From Paenibacillus agaridevorans (GTDB taxonomy: Bacteria > Bacillota > Bacilli > Paenibacillales > Paenibacillaceae), in contig NZ_BDQX01000022.1 in the NCBI RefSeq assembly GCF_003112455.1, forward strand, positions 1-42,972: a stretch of 42,972 nt of DNA. The letters are read 5' to 3'. Shown here in pieces: positions 1 through 6,279 of the stretch. A program made the translations under genes and the position numbers. Within the stretch, counting starts at the first letter, position 1; every line of letters begins with the position of its first letter. The notes under the pieces are model-generated. The model searched no databases. It saw only the letters and a list, made by a program, of their open reading frames with translations, and had not been told where the DNA came from.

Positions 1-431
1 CGCTGGGCGACTTCGTCGTCAAGCGCGCCGATGGCATGTTCGGCTACCAGCTCGCCGTCGTCGTTGACGATGCCGCCATGGGCATTACCGATGTCGTGCG
101 CGGCGCCGATCTGCTCGACTCCACGCCCAGGCAGCTGGCGCTCTACGATGCGCTCGGTTTGAAACCGCCAGCCTTCGCCCATGTGCCGTTGCTTGGCGAT
201 GCCGGCGGCGAGCGTTTCTCCAAGCGCGACAAATCGTTAACGCTGGCCGCGCTTCGCGGCGAAGGCGTCATGGCCGAACGGCTTGTCGGCCTGCTGGGGC
301 ATATCGCCGGTTGGCTCGACATGCCGGAGTCCGTGCGCGCGTCCGAGCTTGTCTCTTGCTTCGCGCCGATTCGGACTGGCGATCAGCCGCTGCCCATCAG
401 TGACAATATGTTGCGATGGCTGCGGAGTTAG
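1..431 (+). CDS. gluQ: Glutamyl-Q tRNA(Asp) synthetase, C-terminal part (5' end outside window)
   Basis: The reading frame is open from base 3 and ends with TAG at 429-431; the N-terminal half lies outside the window. GluQ proteins are truncated GluRS paralogues that attach glutamate to queuosine in tRNA(Asp). The fragment begins [20 protein letters not shown], typical of the family's active-site half, followed by a [18 protein letters not shown] stretch. The class I KMSKS-like loop appears as RFSKRDKS. The fragment stops about where GluQ proteins end, without the anticodon-binding domain of full GluRS, which is why GluQ is preferred over GltX. Cytoplasmic. A terminator hairpin follows about 90 bases downstream. 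Confidence 0.88.
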   Translation, partial: LGDFVVKRADGMFGYQLAVVVDDAAMGITDVVRGADLLDSTPRQLALYDALGLKPPAFAHVPLLGDAGGERFSKRDKSLTLAALRGEGVMAERLVGLLGHIAGWLDMPESVRASELVSCFAPIRTGDQPLPISDNMLRWLRS

Positions 432-517
432 TGCCTGACGCAGTAAAACGCCCGGCTCACTGAGACGAGGCCGCTGCAGAACTTGCATTTTTCTTTTCTG
501 GTAAGTCAGTCAAATTG

Positions 518-562
518 AAAAAAGGCATCCCATCCCTATATCAAGGAGATGGATGCCTTTTT
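518..562. terminator. Bidirectional Rho-independent terminator
   Basis: GGCATCC at 524-530 pairs with GGATGCC at 551-557. The stem is flanked by an A-run on the left and a T-run on the right, so it can end both gluQ (+) and the DUF2277 operon (-). A second short hairpin (CTAGTTGG/CCAACTAG, 603-621) sits directly beside the stop codon of the minus-strand gene but lacks a T-run. Confidence 0.8.
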
Positions 563-622
563 CTTTTGCTTTAGTGGACTGTTAGCTTGGAACGCCATAT
601 GTCTAGTTGGACACCAACTAGG

Positions 623-904
623 CTACTCGACAGGCTTAACGCCGAACCGCTTGGCGTTGCGCTCGCGCGCCCGCTCCCGCTCGACCTCGCGGTTCTTGGG
701 CTCCGAGTTTGTAACAAGCGATTCCAGCAGCCGCTGGGATACTTCCGTCACTTCCGCCACGGCGCGGCGGAACGCTTCCTCGTTCGCCTTGGAGGGCTGG
801 ATGAAACCCGATATTTTGCGCACGTACTGAAGGGCCGCCGCCTCAACCTCGTCCGGCGTTGCAGCGGGCTCGAAATTGAACAGCTGCTTAATGTTCCTGC
901 ACAT
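623..904 (-). CDS. DUF2277 family protein
   Basis: 93 residues, starting MCRNIKQLFNFEPAATPDEV, the characteristic opening of the DUF2277 family, followed by AALQYVRKISGF. The C-terminus is rich in Arg/Glu and probably helical. There is no signal peptide or membrane segment, so it is cytoplasmic. The biochemical function of the family is not known to me. It is the last gene of a three-gene operon (ArsR-type regulator, YjbQ, this gene), starting 19 bases after the yjbQ stop. AGGAG-like bases precede the ATG. Confidence 0.85.
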   Translation of the reverse strand: MCRNIKQLFNFEPAATPDEVEAAALQYVRKISGFIQPSKANEEAFRRAVAEVTEVSQRLLESLVTNSEPKNREVERERARERNAKRFGVKPVE

Positions 905-923
905 GTCTCTCGCCTCCTATGGA

Positions 924-1325
924 CTAATCTCCGATCACTTTCACATGGAATTTCCGTCTCCGCGGTCCGTCGAATTCGCAGAAGTAGATGCCCTGCCAAG
1001 TGCCCAGCACCAGTCTTCCGCCCGAGATGAGCACCGTCTGGCTCGTTCCCGTCGTAATGGCCTTCAGATGCGCGGCCGTATTGCCTTCGGCGTGCCGATC
1101 CAGACGATGCTCCCAGGGGTACAGCTCGTCGAACCGGCGCAGCACGTCTCTGATCACGTCGGGATCGGCATTTTCGTTAATGGCCATGCCGGCGGTCGTA
1201 TGCGGACAATATACGATTGCGTAACCTTCGCGCACGCCGCTCTCGGCCACCGCCTCGCGAACGAACGATGTCACGTCGATCATTCCATCCCGCTCTGTTG
1301 TCGACAACTCATAAGTTCTCATCAT
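924..1325 (-). CDS. YjbQ / UPF0047 family protein (secondary thiamine-phosphate synthase family)
   Basis: 133 residues with the family's conserved blocks: [19 protein letters not shown] near residues 44-62, [12 protein letters not shown] near 78-89, [18 protein letters not shown] near 107-124. The His and Glu/Asp residues in these blocks form the family's metal/active site. Members are annotated as secondary thiamine-phosphate synthases because an E. coli homologue complements thiE; the true role is uncertain. The ATG lies one base after the TAG of the upstream regulator gene and uses a GGGAGGAG site inside that gene's 3' end, so translation is probably coupled. Confidence 0.9.
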   Translation of the reverse strand: MMRTYELSTTERDGMIDVTSFVREAVAESGVREGYAIVYCPHTTAGMAINENADPDVIRDVLRRFDELYPWEHRLDRHAEGNTAAHLKAITTGTSQTVLISGGRLVLGTWQGIYFCEFDGPRRRKFHVKVIGD

Positions 1326-1326
1326 C

Positions 1327-1926
1327 CTACTTCAGCTCCTCCCACTTCGTCCACAGCTCTCGCGGATTAAGCTCATAAGTCTCATTCTCGCGGAACATAA
1401 ACTGGTGCATAATAAACTCCCGTCGAATCGTCGCGAAATCATCATGAACCAGCTTGATAAAGGCGTTGATTTCCGATTCCCCGTATTTCCTTCCGTTCTC
1501 CAGCCTGGAGACCAGATGCTCCAGCACGATCAGCTTCTTCTTCATCTGGCTCGGAATGCTCTTAAGCCTGCCCTCCGCGTCGAAGAAGTTGCGAATGACC
1601 GAATCTCTCAGCCGCGTATATTCGTCTTGCTCCATCATATCAGCATCGCCCCTCTTATGAAATACAAGCCCCAATACCCCTTCGGCTCCTCGCTTCAGGA
1701 AATAAGGATTTAACGAGAAGTAGATCGTATTTTTTTCTCTTCGCTCGTAAATAAGCGCCGCCTCCCGCAGCTTGGCGGCATGGAAGGTAATCGTCGCAGG
1801 CGTAAGAGCCAGCTTCTCCGCCAGCACTTGCCCGTTTAGCTCGCCTTCGGCGAGCAGGGCCAGCATGCGTATCCGCGTCGCGTCGGACAAGGCTTTGTGA
1901 TATTGCACGATTTTGTCCAATTGCAT
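1327..1926 (-). CDS. ArsR-type HTH repressor with C-terminal DUF2087 domain
   Basis: 199 residues. The N-terminal 90 residues are a winged helix of the ArsR type ([42 protein letters not shown]). Residues about 125-190 ([20 protein letters not shown], then [20 protein letters not shown]) match the DUF2087 pattern found fused to such regulators. No cysteine metal site of the classic arsenic sensors is visible, so the ligand is unknown. It is the first gene of an operon with yjbQ and DUF2277. A GGGAGG site precedes the ATG, and the promoter carries a perfect palindrome at its start, so autoregulation is likely. Confidence 0.85.
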   Translation of the reverse strand: MQLDKIVQYHKALSDATRIRMLALLAEGELNGQVLAEKLALTPATITFHAAKLREAALIYERREKNTIYFSLNPYFLKRGAEGVLGLVFHKRGDADMMEQDEYTRLRDSVIRNFFDAEGRLKSIPSQMKKKLIVLEHLVSRLENGRKYGESEINAFIKLVHDDFATIRREFIMHQFMFRENETYELNPRELWTKWEELK

Positions 1927-1961
1927 GGCGTGACGCCTCCCTTGATATTTGATTAGATATT

Positions 1962-1975
1962 TATCTAATTAGATA
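1962..1975. promoter_or_regulatory. Palindromic operator of the ArsR-type regulator (candidate)
   Basis: TATCTAATTAGATA is a perfect 14-bp palindrome located at the predicted transcription start of the operon. It overlaps two direct copies of ATTAGATATTTAT (1952-1964 and 1968-1980, 16-bp offset). A second dyad, TTAGATA-TT-TATCTAA (1953-1968), shares bases with it. ArsR-family repressors typically bind A+T-rich dyads covering the start site. Binding by the product of 1327-1926 is inferred. Confidence 0.65.
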
Positions 1976-1981
1976 TTTATT

Positions 1982-2010
1982 AAAATACAGTATTGGGATT
2001 GGATTGTCAA
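1982..2010 (-). promoter_or_regulatory. Sigma-A promoter of arsR-type/yjbQ/DUF2277 operon
   Basis: On the minus strand, TTGACA (2005-2010), a 17-bp spacer, and TATTTT (1982-1987). The predicted start is around 1975, inside the palindrome. Confidence 0.75.
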
Positions 2011-2030
2011 TCCAAAAAGCAATATCACGT

Positions 2031-2270
2031 GACGCTCATCCAAGTTGTTTTCCGGGCCATCGGCGTTTTTAACGCCTACAGCAGCTCGTTCGCCTACTTT
2101 TTGGAGCCATAGACGTTTTATACGCCTATGGACGCTCATCCGAGTTACTTTCCGGGCCATCGGCGTTTTTAACGCCTACAGCAGCTCGTTCGCCTAATTT
2201 TTGGAGCCATAGACGTTATTTATGCCTATGGACGCTCATCAGAGTTACTTTCCAAGCCATCGGCACTTTC
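2031..2270. repeat. 100-bp tandem repeat, about 2.4 copies
   Basis: Units begin with GACGCTCATC at 2031, 2131 and 2231, exactly 100 bases apart. Units 1 and 2 are nearly identical; the third is partial and more diverged. Each full unit contains GGCGTT-TTT-AACGCC and a second dyad with CCATAG and CTATGG arms. The second dyad forms a 10-bp stem with one G-U pair if read from the minus strand in unit 1. The repeats lie between the arsR-type promoter and the sulfatase terminator. No real gene covers them. Confidence 0.9.
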
Positions 2271-2342
2271 GTTTAAGTCCCTTATAGCTGCAGGCTCATT
2301 ATCCACAGCCCGATATGCCGCATAATTTCCCAAACAAAAAAT

Positions 2343-2381
2343 AGGCGCTCCGTCAACCGAAACTTTCGGTCGGGAGCGCCT
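2343..2381 (-). terminator. Rho-independent terminator of the sulfatase gene
   Basis: AGGCGCTCC (2343-2351) pairs with GGAGCGCCT (2373-2381), with an inner CCGAAA/TTTCGG dyad. On the minus strand the stem is followed by AT and a run of six T, 25 bases after the sulfatase stop codon. Confidence 0.85.
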
Positions 2382-2406
2382 TGCATTCAATTAAACCCGT
2401 CAATCA

Positions 2407-3942
2407 TTAAGCATGCCAAATACGCGGCATCGGCATGGACTCCTTGCCCAGCTCCGCCCAAGCATACCGAAGCAGGAGCTCCGACTTAAGTCCGGCGCTG
2501 GCGGGATCGTCCCATAAGTTGCGAAGCTCTCCGGGATCCTCCTGCAGGTCGAAGATTTCTCCATAGGTCTGATTGTAGTAGACGGTGATCTTGTAACGTT
2601 CGTCCACGTACGTTTTCTGGTGAATCGTCGTCGGCTCGTGGCGGAACTCGCAGAGCGCGTGATCCCTGGCGCTTCCTCGGCGGCCGAGCCAGACATCCTT
2701 CTGATCGACGCCCGTCATGGCGTGCGGAACCGGAATGCCGCAGAGTGATAGAAAAGTCGGCGCCAGGTCGATCAGGGATTGAATCGCGGACGATTGAGCG
2801 CCCGCCGGCACTTGTCCCGGATACCGCACGATGAACGGCAGCTTGATCAGATCCTCGTAATGGAAGCCGCCTTTCTGCTGCAAGCCGTGCTGTCCGAAGA
2901 AATGGCCATGATCCGTCGTGAACACGACGACCGTATTGTCGGCCAAGCCAAGCTCGTCGAGCTTATCCAAGATGGAACCGATATATTTGTCCATCATGCT
3001 GATCATGCCGTAGTAGACGGCCACCAGCTTCTTCCGGTCCTCTTCCGTCAGTCTCTTCTTGTCACCGTAGATAGAGTAATGATGGGAGCCGTAGCCATGA
3101 ATGCCTCTTCCCGTCTCCATCCAGGCGGTGAAGTCCGGGTTCTCCTCTTGCGTCATGCGGAAGTGCGGCGGGTTGTTGGCATGTTCGCCCGGAACGGTGC
3201 TTGGAATAGTCAAGCTGTCCGGGTCGTACATTGTATCCCACGGCTCCGGCACCAGATATTCCGGATGCGGATCGAAGAAGCTGGACCAGAGGAAAAAGGG
3301 CTCGTCTTCCTTCGCGTATTGCTCCAGCATGGCATTGCTCCGTTCCGCAATCCAGGTATTATAATGATACTCCTCCGGAATAGGCCACTTGTAGGTCTGG
3401 TTAGGATCCATATTCCCCGTCGGCGGTAAGAAATAATCACGCCAATTGGCGCAGCCCTTTTCTTCCATCCATAACGCGTAATGCTGCCCGACATGCGCCT
3501 CGTTGGTATGATTGCGGGCCAGCTCCGCATGCTCAAAGCCGTAGAACGGCTCGTCGAATGTTCTCCACATGTCCAGATCCTGCAGCACGGGATAGGCTTC
3601 CAGCGATGGATATTCCTTCGTCGATTTCAACGGCTGGAAATGGCCTTTGCCGATCAAGGAGGTCCGATAGCCCGCCTTCAGGAAATCTTCTCCCACCGTA
3701 TGGCGGTCCTCCAGCAGCTTCGTGCCTAACGTCCAGGCTCCGTGCTGGCTGGGATACATCCCGGTAATAATGGAGGCGCGCGTCGGCGTACAGGTCGGGT
3801 TGGGACAGTATGCCCTCGTAAAAGTCGTGCCTTCCCGCGTCAGCCGGTCGAGATTAGGCGTATGAAGCTCTCTATTAAACGCGCCGATCGTATTCCAATG
3901 CTGTTGATCGCTCGTAATCAACAGAATGTTAGGTTTTTTCAT
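2407..3942 (-). CDS. Type I (formylglycine-dependent) sulfatase
   Basis: 511 residues, full length for an alkaline-phosphatase-superfamily sulfatase. Metal ligands are visible as D12/Q13 (NILLITSDQQ) and D344/H345 (FTTDHGH). The maturation motif is C51-T-P-T-R55 followed by ASIITG, in which the Cys is oxidised to formylglycine. K99/H101 (GKGHF), H226 (DPHPEY) and K357 (QQKGGF) fit the usual substrate-site residues. No signal peptide is present, so it should act in the cytoplasm on imported sulfated sugar or a similar ester. No maturation enzyme is in the window. AGGAGG lies 8 bases before the ATG. It is divergent from two AraC genes, likely regulators. The substrate cannot be told from sequence. 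Confidence 0.9.
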   Translation of the reverse strand: MKKPNILLITSDQQHWNTIGAFNRELHTPNLDRLTREGTTFTRAYCPNPTCTPTRASIITGMYPSQHGAWTLGTKLLEDRHTVGEDFLKAGYRTSLIGKGHFQPLKSTKEYPSLEAYPVLQDLDMWRTFDEPFYGFEHAELARNHTNEAHVGQHYALWMEEKGCANWRDYFLPPTGNMDPNQTYKWPIPEEYHYNTWIAERSNAMLEQYAKEDEPFFLWSSFFDPHPEYLVPEPWDTMYDPDSLTIPSTVPGEHANNPPHFRMTQEENPDFTAWMETGRGIHGYGSHHYSIYGDKKRLTEEDRKKLVAVYYGMISMMDKYIGSILDKLDELGLADNTVVVFTTDHGHFFGQHGLQQKGGFHYEDLIKLPFIVRYPGQVPAGAQSSAIQSLIDLAPTFLSLCGIPVPHAMTGVDQKDVWLGRRGSARDHALCEFRHEPTTIHQKTYVDERYKITVYYNQTYGEIFDLQEDPGELRNLWDDPASAGLKSELLLRYAWAELGKESMPMPRIWHA

Positions 3943-3966
3943 CGTTCATCCTCCTCTTATGCTAAG

Positions 3967-3972
3967 ATTATA
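3967..3972 (-). promoter_or_regulatory. -10 element of the sulfatase promoter (activator type)
   Basis: TATAAT on the minus strand, 25 bases before the sulfatase ATG. No good -35 box lies 16-18 bp upstream, which would fit a promoter needing an activator such as the divergent AraC protein. The 112-base gap 3943-4054 holds the control region for both directions. Confidence 0.45.
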
Positions 3973-4054
3973 AATAAGAATCAACAGAAATGACCATGTC
4001 TCGATGTTGGGGAAACCTATCAATTTCTCAGATTGTTGGAGGAGGAGGATTCGC

Positions 4055-4927
4055 TTGTATTGGAAGGATTACGGCCATGAGCATGCGGAGTTTCTTTATC
4101 ATACGCCCGGCAGCTGGGAGCAAGAACAATCGGTATGGGTCGTGCGAGGCGGGCAAAGCGTAACCAAACCCGGTTATCAGGCCGGTCCGAGGCGCATGGA
4201 CTGCTACAGTCTCCATCTCGTGACGGAAGGGCGGCTTATTCTGCGGGAAGCCGAGCGTGAGATTCAACTGCTGGGAGGGGACTTGTTCTGCAAGTTCAAA
4301 GGGCGATCCTACACCTATCATCGTGATCCTCATTGCAAAAGATTGACATTGTCCTGGCTCGCTTTCGACGGACCCGGCGCAGAGTCCTTGCTAGGATCTG
4401 CCGGCATCACGCCGAGCGTTCCGTATTTGCGAGGCCGGATCGGCGCCGCTTTGCAAGCGGCGCTAACGGAGCTGTTTCAACTGATCCGGAACACGCCGGG
4501 CAGCGACAGTCTGCCTTATGCGCTCGAGATGCAAAGCTTGCTGCTTAAGTTTTTCGCAAGCCTTAACCGAACTACGCTGGAGAAACAGCCTGCCCCGTCT
4601 ACTATGGAATGGGTACGCCAGAGCATCCGCTACATCGAGCTTCATGCGGCTGAGGGGTTGTCCGTGGAGCAATTGGCGGCGCTCACCGGCATGAACCGCA
4701 ATTATTTTTCGACGGCATTTGCGGAGCAAGTCGGCCTGTCTCCTCTTCAATATATAAGCAAGGTACGCATGGACAAGGCGGCGGAGCTTCTGGACAGCAC
4801 CGCCGCCTCGGTCACCGAAATTGCCTACTCGCTTGGTTACGGCAATCCTTTCGCTTTCAGCAGAGCGTTTGCCAAATATGCCGGCATGCCGCCCTCGGCT
4901 TATCGGAAGAGAGCGCTGGATAGATAG
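4055..4927 (+). CDS. AraC-family transcriptional regulator (first of pair)
   Basis: 290 residues from a TTG at 4055, chosen because GGAGGAGGAGG (4038-4048) lies 6 bases upstream; a longer ATG frame at 4004 lacks a ribosome site. The N-terminal ~170 residues form a cupin-like sugar-sensing arm (DCYSLHLVTEGRLILREAER). Residues from about 190 hold two helix-turn-helix units (LSVEQLAALTGMNRNYFSTA and VTEIAYSLGYGNPFAFSRAF, ending KYAGMPPSAYR). Cytoplasmic DNA-binding activator, divergent from the sulfatase and 48 bases before a second AraC gene. It probably controls the sulfatase; the inducer is unknown. Confidence 0.88.
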   Translation: MYWKDYGHEHAEFLYHTPGSWEQEQSVWVVRGGQSVTKPGYQAGPRRMDCYSLHLVTEGRLILREAEREIQLLGGDLFCKFKGRSYTYHRDPHCKRLTLSWLAFDGPGAESLLGSAGITPSVPYLRGRIGAALQAALTELFQLIRNTPGSDSLPYALEMQSLLLKFFASLNRTTLEKQPAPSTMEWVRQSIRYIELHAAEGLSVEQLAALTGMNRNYFSTAFAEQVGLSPLQYISKVRMDKAAELLDSTAASVTEIAYSLGYGNPFAFSRAFAKYAGMPPSAYRKRALDR

Positions 4928-4975
4928 AAAAGATGATGCAAACAAACTAATTAATCTCGGGAGGCTTACTTCATC

Positions 4976-5830
4976 ATGAAACCATGGGAAATGATGCGGG
5001 ACATGAACCGAATGAACTTCAAAGTTATGCTGGCCGGACATTCCCAGAAGCCGGCGGGCTGGCGAAACGGCCCCTACACGCATCGCTTTCACAGCCTGTG
5101 GCTGATTACAAAAGGAAAAGCAACCTTTGTGCTCAATGGCTCCTCCTATACGGCCGAGCCGGGCAAGCTGTTTTCTCTCCCCCCCGGCATGATCGTCGAG
5201 CGGATCAATGAAGGCGAAGGCCCCATCGAATTTTTTTTCGTTCGCTTCGCTTACGCCGTTGCCGCCTACGAGGAGGATGGAAGCTGGACGCTGGAGAGTG
5301 ACAGGGAGCTGCCGTTCCCCTTGTCCGGAAGCTATGCCATCACGAATATCCCTCCGCTCCTCAATACGTTCGAAGGGATTATGAAGCTGATGAAACATCG
5401 CGGCCAGATCGTCCAAATGCGGCAACGCATCCTGTTTCTCGAGATCTTGACACAGATCATCTCGGATTTGCGCTCGCAGGCCGTGACGGGACATACAAAT
5501 ACGATGATCGAGTCGACCATCGATTACATGGTTAATCATTATGCCGAGAACATGACCGTAGAGGAGCTGGCCGCCATGGCGGGGATGAGCAGCAGCCATT
5601 ACTCCCGGCTGTTCAAGAAATACGTCAGCGCGAGCCCCATTCATTATTTGACCCAGCTGCGCATGGACCGGGCTAAGGAGCTTCTCATTCTGTCGGATTA
5701 CAAGCTGAAGGCCGTCGCCCAAAGCATCGGATACGAAGACGAGCTGTACTTCAGCCGCTTGTTCAAGAAATTTACGGGGCAATCGCCCTCGCAATATGCC
5801 AAAACGCACAAAGCCGCACCGAACAGCTAA
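4976..5830 (+). CDS. AraC-family transcriptional regulator (second of pair)
   Basis: 284 residues. N-terminal cupin-type domain (HRFHSLWLITKGKATFVLNG, then PGKLFSLPPGMIVERI). The C-terminal 100 residues carry the AraC double HTH (MTVEELAAMAGMSSSHYSRL and LKAVAQSIGYEDELYFSRLF, then KFTGQSPSQYAK). GGGAGG lies 12 bases before the ATG. Co-transcribed with the preceding AraC gene (48-base gap). The two proteins share domain order but clearly differ in sequence, so this is not a recent duplication. A terminator hairpin overlaps its stop codon. Confidence 0.87.
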   Translation: MKPWEMMRDMNRMNFKVMLAGHSQKPAGWRNGPYTHRFHSLWLITKGKATFVLNGSSYTAEPGKLFSLPPGMIVERINEGEGPIEFFFVRFAYAVAAYEEDGSWTLESDRELPFPLSGSYAITNIPPLLNTFEGIMKLMKHRGQIVQMRQRILFLEILTQIISDLRSQAVTGHTNTMIESTIDYMVNHYAENMTVEELAAMAGMSSSHYSRLFKKYVSASPIHYLTQLRMDRAKELLILSDYKLKAVAQSIGYEDELYFSRLFKKFTGQSPSQYAKTHKAAPNS

Positions 5831-5850
5831 TCCGCTGCCGGTACGGCTTT
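5810..5850 (+). terminator. Terminator hairpin overlapping the AraC stop codon
   Basis: AAAGCCG (5810-5816) plus ACCG pairs with CGGT plus CGGCTTT (5844-5850), with one mismatch. The TAA at 5828-5830 lies in the loop. The T-run is short (TTTGTT). Confidence 0.5.
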
Positions 5851-5934
5851 GTTCACGTATAGGACAGACCAAGCGATTGGGAATCTAACGGACTCACGCG
5901 GCACTATTAGCCCGATTTACTCCAAGATTAAATG

Positions 5935-6068
5935 CTAACGGACAGGAGCGACATTATATGGCCAAAATATAGCCGAAAGTTGTGCGGATGATGCAGATAA
6001 GGTCGTGCGTGTCCGTAAGATTTTGAAACATCATCTAATTGAAGAATAGCGACGTTCCTGTCCGTTAG
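5935..6068. repeat. 134-bp element bounded by an 18-bp inverted repeat
   Basis: CTAACGGACAGGAGCGAC (5935-5952) matches the reverse complement of 6051-6068 at 16 of 18 positions. A further CTAACGGAC copy lies at 5885-5893 in the same orientation as the left arm. The inside has no convincing gene. It resembles a small non-coding mobile or REP-like intergenic element. Together with the 44-bp repeats it fills the 416-base gap 5831-6246. Confidence 0.6.
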
Positions 6069-6156
6069 AAGGACAGCCTCGCACAACGGAGAGATCGAAC
6101 CACCCGTAAGGGTGATTATCGCCACTTCGCGGCGATCGTCACGCCCAACCTTCCAT

Positions 6157-6279
6157 CGCTACTTCGCATTTGTCGCGGCTAACGTTCCGCCTGGACCCAT
6201 CGCTCCATCGCGATTGTCGCGACTAACGCTCCGCCTGGACTAATCGCTACTTCGCGATCGTCGCGGCTAACGCTCCGCC
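6157..6279. repeat. 44-bp tandem repeat, about 2.8 copies, entering the 3' end of the ABC gene
   Basis: Units begin CGCT at 6157, 6201 and 6245, each 44 bases apart, sharing the core TCGCG..TAACG(C/T)TCCGCC. A degenerate earlier copy may begin near 6120. The third copy (6245-6279) encodes the last ten residues and stop codon of the ABC exporter gene on the minus strand. Confidence 0.85.

Noticed and set aside
1969..2160. Minus-strand open frame inside the 100-bp repeat
   Set aside because: It lies across the promoter and tandem repeats, has no ribosome site and no recognisable protein.
2031..2270. CRISPR-like array
   Set aside because: The repeats are contiguous 100-bp tandem units with no unique spacers and no cas genes nearby. 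The same holds for the 44-bp and 21-bp repeats.
4463..5872. 469-codon minus-strand open frame
   Set aside because: It is antisense to both AraC genes, which have strong domain matches and ribosome sites.
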